The position numbers and the translations under genes were made by a program. The notes beneath the pieces are model-generated. The model was not told the origin of the DNA. It saw only the letters and a list, made by a program, of their open reading frames with translations, and did not search any database. This document shows, in pieces, positions 17,157-25,800 of a stretch of DNA of 64,000 nt (positions within the stretch are counted from its first letter, which is position 1; the number at the start of each line of letters is the position of its first letter). The stretch is from positions 1-64,000 of the forward strand of contig JAGVIE010000059.1 in assembly GCA_020056225.1 (NCBI GenBank), written 5' to 3'. This DNA comes from Bacteroidota bacterium. Its GTDB lineage: Bacteria; Bacteroidota; Ignavibacteria; UBA10030; SZUA-254.

Positions 17157-20100
17157 ATGAAACGCCATTCTATAACACTTCTCGCAATCATTAGTCTTTT
17201 ATTTCTAACACGAGCTTATGCACAGGAGGATAATTCAAACATCGATGAGAAATTTTATCAGCAAGAGATGCAGCGATACAAAACAATTTTCCAGGATCAA
17301 CTGCGGGGAATTAACTCTACTCAATTGATAGATGCAAAGTATTACAAGCTCGATATCAAAATCACTACATCTCCGGAGTATTTATCCGGTATGATGATGA
17401 TGAAAGCGACAAGTCAGCAAGATAATCTGGGAACAATTTCTCTCGATTTAATGAATACCTTAACAGTCGATTCGGTTAGGGTCGGAGGTGTAAAAACTTC
17501 TGCGGTTCAATATCCATCATACTTCGATATAACACTTGACAAGTTATATGATTTGGGTGAACTGATAACAGTAGAAGTATTTTATCGGGGCGTACCGGGC
17601 AGCAGCGGCTTCGGCAGTTTTGAATTCTCCTCACATTTGGGAACTCCCTATGTATGGACACTTAGTGAACCTTACGGTGCCAAAGACTGGTGGCCCTGCA
17701 ACGATCATCCACTCGATAAAGCAGATTCATCCGATATTATCGTAACATGTGATTCGGCTTATAAGGTTGGCTCCAACGGCAAGTTAGTTTTAGTCGTGAA
17801 CAATGGTGATGGAACATCGACTCATTATTGGCAGCATAGATATCAGGTCTCAAGTTACCTTATCTCGATTGCTCTAACGAATTATTCTTCTTTTTCAAAC
17901 TGGTTCAAATATACTCCAACCGACTCGATGGAAGTATTAAATTATGTTCTGCCTGAAAATCTTTCTTCAGCGATGGCAGGATTGCCCAAAGCGGTTGATG
18001 GATTGCAAATATTTTCTGACCTGTTTGGTTTGTATCCGTTCATCAACGAGAAATACGGTCACTCGCAATTCGGGTGGGGCGGCGGGATGGAGCACCAGAC
18101 GATGACTTCGCTCGGCGGCTTCAGTGAAGGACTGGTAATTCATGAACTTGCGCATCAATGGTTCGGCGATATGATAACTTGCCGTACCTGGCCCGATCTC
18201 TGGCTCAATGAAGGTTTTGCCACGTATTGTGAAGCGCTATACTATGAAAAGAAATATGGGACGGGTTCTTATTGGAGCTCGATGAACAGTAAAATGACCA
18301 GCGCGAAGACTGCAACAGGCACGATTTATCTACAGGATACATCGAGTGTAGGATATATGTTCAACGGTGCACGGGTTTATAATAAGGGTGCATCGGTGCT
18401 TCATATGCTTCGGCATGTTATAGGCGATACGATGTTTTTCCGTTCGATGTATAATTTCGCGAATGATCCACGGTTTAAATATGGAACAGCTTCAACGGAT
18501 GATTTTCAATCGGTTTGCGAAACTACATCCGGGCAGAATCTGGATTACTTTTTTAATGAGTGGGTGTATGGCGAAAAATATCCCAATTATACATATGGCT
18601 GGACGTCTGAACCATCAGCGGGCGGCTACACTCTTACTATCGGTTTGAGCCAGACAACCGGCACTGCCAATCCGACTTTCTTTACGATGCCGATTGATTT
18701 TAAAATATTTTCCGCCGGTTGGGATACGATAGTCGTTCTCTTTAACGATCAGGCGACGCAGTCTTTTTCGTTTGAAGTATCGCATCATCCGACATCCGTT
18801 CAACTCGATCCTGCAGGTTGGATTCTTAAAACAAAAGATACACTCAAAGCATTTACAGTATTCCCAACAGCAAAAAATTTCGGTGATGTCTATGTCGATT
18901 CAGTAAAGACCGATAGTGTTACCGTTTACAATACGGGATTGACAACATTGAATATCAGCTCTGTCGTTTCCGATAACAGTCTGTTTACAGTCACACCCAC
19001 AAGTGCAAGCATCGCTCCCTCATTGGGAAAGAAATTTTACATCACTTTCGCGCCGCTAAGCAAGGGTGTACAAACGGGTCACCTGACGTTTACACACAAC
19101 GGACCATCGTCACCCGATCAGATCAATATGTCCGGGAATGCAATCGTACAATCGATGGGTGTAGCAACAGGGTGGAACATGGTTTCAATACCTTTTGTTC
19201 CTGCTGATCCGAGGAAAAATATTATTTTCAATACGGCAATCTCGAATGCGTTTCGTTATTTGACCGACAGCGGCTACGTAATAAGAGATTCTATTTTTCA
19301 TGGAATCGGTTATTGGCTGAAGTACGATAACGCCGACCGTGTTGAATTGCATGGCGAATGGGTATATGCGGATACGATTGCAGTTGAAACAGGATGGAAT
19401 ATGATCGGTTCGATATTCAAACCGATTGCCGTTAATACTATAGGCACAAATCCTGTGGATATGGTGATATCGGATTTCTTCGGATATAAGGATTCATATT
19501 ATATCGCCGACAGCATAGAACCGGGAAAAGGTTTTTGGGTGAAGGCAGATCGTTCGGGAAGTATGATGCTTAATGGATCGTTATTAGCGAAAATAAATAA
19601 CACACATCACGATATACGTGGAGAAAGCGACAAGCTCATTTTCCGGGACAACCAAGGGAAGATGCAAGAACTTTATTTCACAAATCAGGGTGAACGTAAT
19701 ACTCCCGGACGATATGAACTGCCGCCAATGCCGCCCGATGGTTCTTTCGATGTGCGATACGTGTCGGGTAGAATGCTTGAAACTTTTAGTAATGGAATCA
19801 ATGACGGGTATTCTATCATGATTTCATCGGCAGAATATCCACTGACAATCTCCTGGGAAATAAAAGAACAACCGTCTGACAATGTACTCAAAGCGGGAGA
19901 GAAGGAAATTTCGCTTAGCTCTAATGGCAGTATTCAGATATTGAACCAAAAATCTCAAATCGTTCTCAGTAAAGCAGATGTTGGAGAGTTACCAAGAAAT
20001 TTCTTGCTTGAGCAGAACTCGCCTAATCCGTTCAATCCATCGACGACTATACATTATCAATTACCGGTTGATAGCCGTGTTACTCTGAAAGTGTTCGATG

Positions 20101-20288
20101 TCCTCGGACAGGAAATAGCAACATTAGTAAATGAAGATAAGAAGGCGGGCAGATATGAAGTTGAGTTTTCCGCCGAAGGCGGATCCGCCTCAGGCGGAAA
20201 TGGCTCTAAGTTATCCAGCGGCGTGTACTTCTACCGATTACAAGCCGATGGAATATCGCTTATACAGAAGATGATTTTGGCGAAGTAA
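17157..20288 (+). CDS. Secreted M1 aminopeptidase with T9SS sorting domain
   Basis: A 1,043-residue gluzincin. Signal peptide (ITLLAIISLLFLTRAYAQ), beta-rich N-domain, then the zinc site HELAHQWFGD near residue 328 with the third ligand in NEGFA about 19 residues later; the exopeptidase GxMEN-type loop appears as GGGMEHQTM. After the peptidase come a choice-of-anchor-D beta-sandwich (about 565-660), further beta domains and a C-terminal sorting domain (SPNPFNPSTTIHY, FDVLGQEIATLVNE). Probable role is extracellular peptide breakdown. A low-complexity insert encoded by GCCGAAGGCGGATCCGCC near 20173 adds a small SASGGNGS loop within the sorting domain. Confidence 0.92.
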   Translation: MKRHSITLLAIISLLFLTRAYAQEDNSNIDEKFYQQEMQRYKTIFQDQLRGINSTQLIDAKYYKLDIKITTSPEYLSGMMMMKATSQQDNLGTISLDLMNTLTVDSVRVGGVKTSAVQYPSYFDITLDKLYDLGELITVEVFYRGVPGSSGFGSFEFSSHLGTPYVWTLSEPYGAKDWWPCNDHPLDKADSSDIIVTCDSAYKVGSNGKLVLVVNNGDGTSTHYWQHRYQVSSYLISIALTNYSSFSNWFKYTPTDSMEVLNYVLPENLSSAMAGLPKAVDGLQIFSDLFGLYPFINEKYGHSQFGWGGGMEHQTMTSLGGFSEGLVIHELAHQWFGDMITCRTWPDLWLNEGFATYCEALYYEKKYGTGSYWSSMNSKMTSAKTATGTIYLQDTSSVGYMFNGARVYNKGASVLHMLRHVIGDTMFFRSMYNFANDPRFKYGTASTDDFQSVCETTSGQNLDYFFNEWVYGEKYPNYTYGWTSEPSAGGYTLTIGLSQTTGTANPTFFTMPIDFKIFSAGWDTIVVLFNDQATQSFSFEVSHHPTSVQLDPAGWILKTKDTLKAFTVFPTAKNFGDVYVDSVKTDSVTVYNTGLTTLNISSVVSDNSLFTVTPTSASIAPSLGKKFYITFAPLSKGVQTGHLTFTHNGPSSPDQINMSGNAIVQSMGVATGWNMVSIPFVPADPRKNIIFNTAISNAFRYLTDSGYVIRDSIFHGIGYWLKYDNADRVELHGEWVYADTIAVETGWNMIGSIFKPIAVNTIGTNPVDMVISDFFGYKDSYYIADSIEPGKGFWVKADRSGSMMLNGSLLAKINNTHHDIRGESDKLIFRDNQGKMQELYFTNQGERNTPGRYELPPMPPDGSFDVRYVSGRMLETFSNGINDGYSIMISSAEYPLTISWEIKEQPSDNVLKAGEKEISLSSNGSIQILNQKSQIVLSKADVGELPRNFLLEQNSPNPFNPSTTIHYQLPVDSRVTLKVFDVLGQEIATLVNEDKKAGRYEVEFSAEGGSASGGNGSKLSSGVYFYRLQADGISLIQKMILAK

Positions 20289-20358
20289 CGCTACCCGGGC
20301 AAACCCTCGTTCCGTGATGATTCGTTCGCTCGCACGTTCGTTTTTCTCGTGTAGCGTT
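20287..20358. repeat. Inverted repeat after aminopeptidase gene
   Basis: AACGCTAC (20287-20294, overlapping the stop codon) pairs with GTAGCGTT (20351-20358). The right arm continues as GTTAGGT, a perfect match to the integron R' consensus GTTRRRY; the left side does not match R'' well. The loop contains TTCGTTCGCTCGCACGTTCG. It may be a terminator stem without a T-tract or an attC-like relic marking the start of the accessory region. Confidence 0.4.
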
Positions 20359-20430
20359 AGGTGAAGTTGTCATCGAAACAGGCATGAAGAATATTAGATT
20401 ATTTATAATCTCCTTGACGCTTAGACCGAA

Positions 20431-20913
20431 TTAGTCGGTCAGCTTGTTGCGGGTTTCCTGTCCCATCATCCGCTGTTGTATCCATTTCTCGCTTCTGCCG
20501 TGCTGTTTCCAGTATTGGCGGGCGCGGTCAAGCGAACGGGCAGGATCACTCATGTCCTGTATGCGTTCGTAGCCCACTTTGGCGAGCCATAATTTTATTG
20601 GTTCTGCTTTGGGACTGGGCACTGACTGGATGATGCGCAAAAGTGTCTCAGGATCGGCAACATCCGTTGCGTATTTTTTGCCGTCCGCCGCCTCGAGTTT
20701 CAGTCGGTGACAATTTGCCACCGACTGATTGCCCTCCTTTTTGAGCCGTTCCTTCAACTTGTTCCAGTACTTGCGCGCTGTTTGAAAGTCGGGTTGTTGT
20801 ATTAGAGCGGCGATGATGTCTACCACTGAGAAGTACCACGTTTCAGATTTTTCGTCATACACTCTGCGAATCTTGAAGTTCTCAAATACAGCCAGAGCAT
20901 GTTCCTTATTCAT
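20431..20913 (-). CDS. Bro-N/DinD-like protein, probably truncated
   Basis: A 160-residue protein of the Bro-N/DinD (phage antirepressor-like, PF02498) group: FENFKIRRVYDEKSETWYFS, then LLRIIQSVPSPKAEPIKLWL and GYERIQDM. Known relatives, such as DinD, are usually about 270-290 residues and continue past the sequence RKELTDEW; here the reading frame stops at RNKLTD, so the C-terminal third is missing. It may still fold as the DNA-binding half. Two further partial copies lie upstream at 20955-21020 and 21070-21168. Confidence 0.7.
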   Translation of the reverse strand: MNKEHALAVFENFKIRRVYDEKSETWYFSVVDIIAALIQQPDFQTARKYWNKLKERLKKEGNQSVANCHRLKLEAADGKKYATDVADPETLLRIIQSVPSPKAEPIKLWLAKVGYERIQDMSDPARSLDRARQYWKQHGRSEKWIQQRMMGQETRNKLTD

Positions 20914-20954
20914 AATGCATCTCCCGACTGTCGACAGATTGTCGACAGTTCAAT

Positions 20955-21020
20955 CTGTTCGTCATAGAACCTGCGGATTTTATAATTTTCAAAGGCAACA
21001 ATCGCTCTTTCGTTTTCCAT
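20955..21020 (-). pseudogene. N-terminal fragment of second Bro-N/DinD copy
   Basis: Reading from an ATG at 21020 gives AIVAFENYKIRRFYDE, closely like the neighbouring gene's LAVFENFKIRRVYDE, after which similarity ends at a TCGACAATCTGTCGACAGTCGG palindromic stretch (about 20935-20958, TGTCGACA twice). A duplicated, truncated 5' end. Confidence 0.7.
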
Positions 21021-21069
21021 AATATTAATTCTTTACTTTCCCTTAAAAATGTATGTATTTCTTTCCACC

Positions 21070-21168
21070 CCAGGCAATCACTTTCAACCGGTTACATTTT
21101 GTAACCGACTCATTGCCTTCTTTCCTAAGCCGGTTTTTCAAGACCTTCAAATAGTTACGAGCCTTCCT
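21070..21168 (-). pseudogene. Middle fragment of a third Bro-N/DinD copy
   Basis: The frame reads RNYLKVLKNRLRKEGNESV followed by TKCNRLK, the equivalent of RKYWNKLKERLKKEGNQSV and ANCHRLK in the gene at 20431-20913. It has no start and is cut on both sides. It lies 5' of the N-terminal fragment, so the pieces are out of order and cannot be one gene with frameshifts. Confidence 0.65.
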
Positions 21169-21256
21169 TCATCGTGTCATGTTGATCCCGTTCGAAGAAC
21201 GGGAGAAACATCTTACTCTTTTAAAAAAGAAAGATTCTTCACTTCGCTACGCTCGT

Positions 21257-21307
21257 TCAGAATGACAGCTCTAATTTTATTAACGGTGTTTTTCCTATTG
21301 ATTTCAT
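21257..21307 (-). pseudogene. 5' fragment A of cysteine-synthase-like gene
   Basis: From ATG at 21307 the frame reads MKSIGKTPLIKLE and then runs into an unrelated repeat (LSF, stop). IGKTPLIKL is the conserved start of cysteine synthase/cystathionine beta-synthase-type PLP enzymes (IGNTPLVKL). A 25-base core from TAGGAAAAAC to AATAAAATT is identical in fragments A-D. Confidence 0.7.
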
Positions 21308-21480
21308 CTTTTTTCGTCACATTTTTCAAAATATTAATTGAATAGTACACAACGTGCTTTATAAAAAATAAGTCCCGATGTTCTGCGGGGCACAGGTCGC
21401 GGTGAAGTTGTACTAAAATAGGAGATGGGAGGGGAAAAAGCAAACGAGGATACGATGTGAACCTTAGTTTAAATATGAAT

Positions 21481-21605
21481 AGCCCCGAACTTTAGTTCGG
21501 GGTAACAATAATATCCAGAGAGGGTTTCAACCCCATAACTATGGGACTGAAGTCCCAATTTATTTTGAATATTTAACCCCACGATAAATCGTGGGGCTAT
21601 TAATG
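21481..21605. repeat. REP-like hairpin cluster
   Basis: Three short palindromes in tandem: CCCCGAACTTTAGTTCGGGG, then GGGACTGAAGTCCC, then CCCCACGATAAATCGTGGGG. Each can fold by itself. Such clusters resemble REP/BIME elements mobilised by REP-associated Y1 transposases; no transposase gene was seen nearby. The surrounding interval 21308-21649 holds no convincing gene; the stretch 21205-21265 also carries a CTTCGCTACGCTCGTTCAG repeat of the common intergenic type. Confidence 0.6.
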
Positions 21606-21649
21606 CGTATATCCCCGGTTATCATGGCCAATAAGAGACACTAAAAAAA

Positions 21650-21723
21650 GGCTTGGTTTCGGCACAATTTTGCTCAGACAATCTTTCTAATTTTATTAAC
21701 GGTGTTTTTCCTATTGCGTTCAT
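21650..21723 (-). pseudogene. 5' fragment B of cysteine-synthase-like gene
   Basis: From ATG at 21723 the frame reads MNAIGKTPLIKLERLSEQN, the longest of the four fragments with D, before diverging after about 22 codons. No glycine-rich PLP lysine motif follows, so it cannot be functional. Same strand as fragments A, C and D. Confidence 0.72.
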
Positions 21724-21832
21724 TTAATTTGTTATACCGGTTCGATAGCTTCCTTTATATTACCATTCACGTTTATTTGTCAGCTGATGGCGGATTAGAT
21801 TTTGTATTTTTTTCATGAGGTAAGATTAACTC

Positions 21833-21954
21833 TCAGGCTTCTTTGAGAGCTTGTGATTTTATTTCGGTTGTTAAACGAAAAGGAGTAAATTAAATTCTCC
21901 AACTTTGGACAAAACAATTAAACAGCTTGTATTGGAAATTGTTGCGTCAGGCAT
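21833..21954 (-). pseudogene. DUF3368 (PIN-like) toxin remnant, internally deleted
   Basis: ATG at 21954 opens MPDATISNTSCLIVLSKVGE, the typical N-terminus of DUF3368 VapC-like PIN toxins (ISDTSCLI). About 27 codons in, the frame shifts, and the natural C-terminal end RLTTEIKSQALKEA with stop follows at once. Roughly the central 100 codons are missing. It overlaps the UPF0175 stop by eight bases, the normal arrangement of this antitoxin-toxin pair. Confidence 0.65.
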
Positions 21955-22198
21955 TCCGAACGTCTCTGGATAGATCAGAAACCGGGTAATTAAATAAAGA
22001 TACTCCGTATTTGCCAAGTAATTCGGCAAAAGTTTGTTTCGTTAATCCAACAAGCTCCGCAGCTTGACCGAGAGATAGTTTACCTTTCTCATATAAACCA
22101 GTAGCAACAATCATGGCAACTTCTTTATCGTCGAGATCGATTGTGCCGGTATTTGTAATGTTAAGGTTTTCACGATATAATAATAGCAAATTAATCAA
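21947..22198 (-). CDS. UPF0175 family antitoxin, 5' end uncertain
   Basis: The core TGLYEKGKLSLGQAAELVGL followed by TKQTFAELLGKYGVSLFNY is the UPF0175 helix-turn-helix type domain, found as antitoxin to DUF3368 toxins. No good ATG precedes it: the first in-frame ATG lies inside the domain, and candidate TTG starts are at 22198 and 22189. The expected N-terminal beta-strand is poorly conserved, so the gene may be 5'-truncated. The partner toxin immediately downstream is broken. Confidence 0.6.
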   Translation of the reverse strand: MINLLLLYRENLNITNTGTIDLDDKEVAMIVATGLYEKGKLSLGQAAELVGLTKQTFAELLGKYGVSLFNYPVSDLSRDVRNA

Positions 22199-22224
22199 AC
22201 ATAAACAACCGAGATCAGATCCGC

Positions 22225-22272
22225 CTAAGCGGATTCGAATTTTATTAACGGTGTTTTTCCTAGGGCTCTCAT
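22225..22272 (-). pseudogene. 5' fragment C of cysteine-synthase-like gene
   Basis: From ATG at 22272: MRALGKTPLIKFESA, stop. The 25-base core is identical to fragments A, B and D, while both the codons before it and all sequence after it differ. Confidence 0.7.
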
Positions 22273-22366
22273 ATTCCAGCGTTGTTATATTATTTGATTT
22301 TGCTTGTCCCGATGCTGGAGTATACAAAGTCTACAAAAATGGAGTTCATCTGTAGATTCTGTAGAC

Positions 22367-22795
22367 TCATTTTCTAGCGATGAACTCATTGAACAGCCTG
22401 TTTACAACGCGATATTTACCACGTTCCGTCTTAACCAAAATACCTTTCTCCGTCAAACGAGAAAGCATCGTTGAAAGTGGTCCCTTAGTAATCTGTAACT
22501 TCGCTGACTTGAGCGTCTGCAGGATTTCGTCAAACGCATATGTCTTGAATGACACGGAAACTGCTTGAAGTATGATCTTTTCCTGTTCACTTGCTGAAGA
22601 GTAGAATGGATCAAGTATAATTGGGCTGAGTTCATCAAGCGTCTGAGATAGCGCACTGTCAAGCTGATCACTGCCTACAATTGCCTTGCTTACGGGCAAA
22701 AGTGCTCCAGCAGAAGCCGAGAGCGCAGCAGTATCAAACGGATTGCCTTGGAAGCCGTAGCGCGACCAGATGTTCTGTATTAGTTCCGTTGCCAT
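22367..22795 (-). pseudogene. ATPase relic: N- and C-termini joined, AAA core missing
   Basis: The open frame of 142 codons begins with SRYGFQGNPFDTAAL and LLPVSKAIVG, the usual entry to an archaeal-type AAA ATPase (NPFDTRPL...FVGR), but no Walker A or B motif follows. Instead residues 55-142 are the C-terminal winged helix (LSTMLSRLTEKGILVKTERG, YRVVNRLFNEF). It therefore appears to be an in-frame internal deletion of roughly 200-250 codons. The product could still be a small wHTH DNA-binding protein, so calling it a pseudogene is provisional. Confidence 0.55.
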
Positions 22796-22862
22796 AGTAA
22801 TAACGTGTAATATAAATTTGTATTACAAAGTATTACATTCCAGTATTTCACTTGCCAGCTCG

Positions 22863-22926
22863 CTCCACAATTCGGCTCAGACAATCTCTCTAATTTTATT
22901 AACGGTGTTTTTCCTATTGCTTGCAT
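22863..22926 (-). pseudogene. 5' fragment D of cysteine-synthase-like gene
   Basis: From ATG at 22926: MQAIGKTPLIKLERLSEPN, sharing about 60 bases with fragment B (also the CTCAGACAATCT stretch) before diverging. It is the last of the four fragments and lies just beyond the 3' end of the SIR2 locus. Confidence 0.72.
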
Positions 22927-23037
22927 ATATGGAGAGTTTATCGAACCATTTTTAAATTATTAATAAAATGCAAACTTGACTTTGACGTTTTTAAAAGATT
23001 ATGCGAAGCTGTTTTGCTGTCTTGCGTCACCATGTAT

Positions 23038-25767
23038 TTATGTTGTTAAGTCAGGGAAATCCGTTGTCATTTTACGATATTTAATTAACACTGTTCTCAT
23101 ATCTTCAAGTGTATAGTTCTCTATTTTCCGCCAGTCCCGATATGTATCCTCTGAATGTTTTTCTAATTCAAGAAATGCTTTCTTCAATTTCTCGTCTTGC
23201 AAGTAGTCAATTAGTTTGAATGTGTAAAACTGTGCAATTGTTTCATGTAATTTACTCAATTTAAAGATTGGTTGTTCTGGTTGTGGAAGTGAAAAGTCCA
23301 ACCAATCCCTACCATTCAAATCTTTTGCTACGTGGCAGTAAGCATGAATTGTCAAATGGATGAAAACAATTGTTCCAAGTGCATTGACATCAACTTTTAA
23401 GTCATCAGCAACTTGTGAAATAATTTGAGGAAATAAGGTTACAGTAAAAGTGCTTGGTGAATAACAGCCGAGTAAATTGTCCAGCACATAGTTTTTGTCA
23501 GATTTAGAAAAATACTTTTTTATCGTTGAGTTTTGAATATGCGTATGTGCTTTTAATTTTGCTTCTTTCCATCGGACATCGCTCTCTTTCATATTGTCCC
23601 AGTCAACACGATATACAGCAATTCTCCTTATTACTTCAGGTGGTGTTTCCTCTGATAAAACATACTTTAATTCTCTGTAACGCCAAAGTTCTTGCAAAGG
23701 TCTTGGTTCATATCTTTCGTATCTTTCCTTTGATTTGTGTTTTTCTAATGAGCTATTGAACTCGGTCACAAAATCTTTATCAATATCATAACTCAGTCCC
23801 AAAAATCTATTTAATAGAAAATCATGTCCTGTATCCCAAGTTATACTGTGCATTTTTCGCTTGTGTCCGGAATTTAGATATTCAACTCTCGTTTCATTTG
23901 AGTACCGCCACCACAATGGATAGAACAATCCTTCTCTAATGTTTTTGTTGTCTTCTCCCATTGACATATCACCTCTATTTTTTTCAGGAAACCTGTCAAT
24001 TGCCCACAACACTTTAAGTTGGTAATCTTTTGATTTGACCAAAGCAAGTGTTTCTAAAATCTCTTTCGCTTCTTGAGGATCGTATGCCCCACTGCTACTA
24101 TGCAATGTTAAATGAGTATGGTGGGCATATTCTTGAACAATCCTTTTGAGAATTAAATCTGAATATTCATATTCATTTGCCTTTAGAGCTTCGTCCAGAT
24201 GCTCTTTATATTTTTTAAAACCTTCATCAGTTACTTTTCTTTTAAATTTGAGGAAGTTGATGTTGTTCTGCGTTCTAATGTATTTGTTATTCCATGGGCG
24301 CTCCCTTGTAGATTCATCTTCAAAAATTACAAAATCATCTTTGAATACAATTTGCTCTATTGATTGAGCTGCTCCTTTGACCTCTTCACTTGCTTCGTAT
24401 AGTTTGTCGAGTGTTAATTGTATTTTTCGTGACAATATTTCATCCAGGATTCTGTTGAATGTTTGCCAAAGGTCGATTCCAAAACTTGTCCACTTTGGAT
24501 TTAGCAACCATTTAAAACAATCAATAAATTCGACTCTTGTGTAACCATATTCATATTTTGATATATCATACCAGTGATTCAATAACCAACTGTGGACAGG
24601 CATAAAAGTTTTACTGGGTTCAACCTTCCACCATTTTTCTTCAATTTCTAGTTTTTTAAAAAGAGAACCCAATACTCTTTCAGCCGCGGAAGTATTAAGT
24701 TCCACTAAGGTTGGTGTAAGCAAATATGTATCATCAGTATTTAAGATAGACAAAAGTTGAAAGAGAAATGCTTCTTTTTCTTTTACATTTTTGAATTTGT
24801 CTAATTGTTTTTTTGTAATCGTGTATAAATCCTCTTTTGATTGTGAGTGTCGCCAAAGATAAAGATACTTATTGTAATCAATTTCGGCTTCTTTCTCAGA
24901 GGGAATTAATTCTTGAATTGTTCCGTTTGTATTTGTCAAATGCTTTAATTCTGAAAAGAAAGGAATTAACTCAGTATGTTCCTTATATGGAATTATCTCT
25001 ACTCCCCTGCTTCTCCATTCTGCCCTTAATGTTTCGTCATCAGTAAGCATCAATGAATAAATTGTCGGCATTGATTCATTGAATATTTCTTTCAAATCAT
25101 CAACCAATCCTAAAAAGTCAGGGTCTGTGAGAGAGAAACCAACAGTCAATAACGGATGCAATAGGAACAAACTTTTTAGAATGGTTTGATATTTGGGACT
25201 AGAACGAAGTGAAAGAAAACTCTCTTCCGATAAGATAAGATTCTCTGAAGGATTTGCGGTATTTCTAATGCAGCCGTGAATTTTTGCAAAGAAACCGCGC
25301 CGCCTAAACGCACTTATATCTTCAAAACCTTGAGGATAAATTAATGGTTGAAGTCGGTTGCTTTGATTTTCAAAAACGCAGTCAAAGTTTGTTGTAATGA
25401 TACCTTTAAAGTCTATTGATAATATAAGTTCGTGGACTTTTGAAATGGTTAAGTCATTTGGGTCAAGTTGTTCCTTTAGGAATGCTGCATATTGGTCTGG
25501 TCGGGTCTTCTCCCTAAAAATTTGTGCAATTTTCAAATATTCATTCCTCTGAAATTGGTCGCCAATTTTTTGTAGGGTTATTTCATCACATTTTTCAGAG
25601 TCCTTCAAGTCCTCAATCATCGCTTGAATGAGTTGTTTCCAAGTCGGCAAACCCTTACCGTTTTTTCTAACCCCTGTCACTGAAAGTCCTGCACCAACAA
25701 AAAGAATACAGTTCCTTGGGTCGTCTTGAAAAGCTCTCTTTAATTGTCTTGTTAAGTGTAATGGCAT
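23038..25767 (-). CDS. Large SIR2-domain protein (probable NADase defence effector)
   Basis: A 909-residue protein with an N-terminal SIR2_2-type domain (about 1-270): nucleotide loop GAGLS (25-29), TTNFD (125-129) with the catalytic Asn, KIHG (162-165) with the catalytic His, and GFSLTDPDF (210-218). No zinc ribbon of protein deacetylases is seen. The remaining 640 residues are mostly helical, without a recognised domain. SIR2 domains of this type in phage-defence proteins (DSR, Thoeris ThsA, Avs) deplete NAD+ on infection. It is the second gene of a two-gene unit, 33 bp after the membrane protein. Its A+T-rich codon use differs from the neighbouring ATP synthase and pyr genes, suggesting acquisition. 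Confidence 0.85.
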   Translation of the reverse strand: MPLHLTRQLKRAFQDDPRNCILFVGAGLSVTGVRKNGKGLPTWKQLIQAMIEDLKDSEKCDEITLQKIGDQFQRNEYLKIAQIFREKTRPDQYAAFLKEQLDPNDLTISKVHELILSIDFKGIITTNFDCVFENQSNRLQPLIYPQGFEDISAFRRRGFFAKIHGCIRNTANPSENLILSEESFLSLRSSPKYQTILKSLFLLHPLLTVGFSLTDPDFLGLVDDLKEIFNESMPTIYSLMLTDDETLRAEWRSRGVEIIPYKEHTELIPFFSELKHLTNTNGTIQELIPSEKEAEIDYNKYLYLWRHSQSKEDLYTITKKQLDKFKNVKEKEAFLFQLLSILNTDDTYLLTPTLVELNTSAAERVLGSLFKKLEIEEKWWKVEPSKTFMPVHSWLLNHWYDISKYEYGYTRVEFIDCFKWLLNPKWTSFGIDLWQTFNRILDEILSRKIQLTLDKLYEASEEVKGAAQSIEQIVFKDDFVIFEDESTRERPWNNKYIRTQNNINFLKFKRKVTDEGFKKYKEHLDEALKANEYEYSDLILKRIVQEYAHHTHLTLHSSSGAYDPQEAKEILETLALVKSKDYQLKVLWAIDRFPEKNRGDMSMGEDNKNIREGLFYPLWWRYSNETRVEYLNSGHKRKMHSITWDTGHDFLLNRFLGLSYDIDKDFVTEFNSSLEKHKSKERYERYEPRPLQELWRYRELKYVLSEETPPEVIRRIAVYRVDWDNMKESDVRWKEAKLKAHTHIQNSTIKKYFSKSDKNYVLDNLLGCYSPSTFTVTLFPQIISQVADDLKVDVNALGTIVFIHLTIHAYCHVAKDLNGRDWLDFSLPQPEQPIFKLSKLHETIAQFYTFKLIDYLQDEKLKKAFLELEKHSEDTYRDWRKIENYTLEDMRTVLIKYRKMTTDFPDLTT

Positions 25768-25800
25768 TGCTGTTATTAAAATGACTGTTATAAATCGTTT

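Noticed and set aside
21213-21443. 76-codon minus-strand frame through cysteine-synthase fragment A
   Set aside because: Its sequence is a translation of intergenic repeats and the 25-bp core in the wrong frame.
22113-22355. 80-codon plus-strand frame across fragment C
   Set aside because: Antisense to the UPF0175 gene and the repeat; no family features.
22980-23037. TTGACTTTGACG stretch as a plus-strand promoter
   Set aside because: No -10 element at proper spacing and no gene on that strand.
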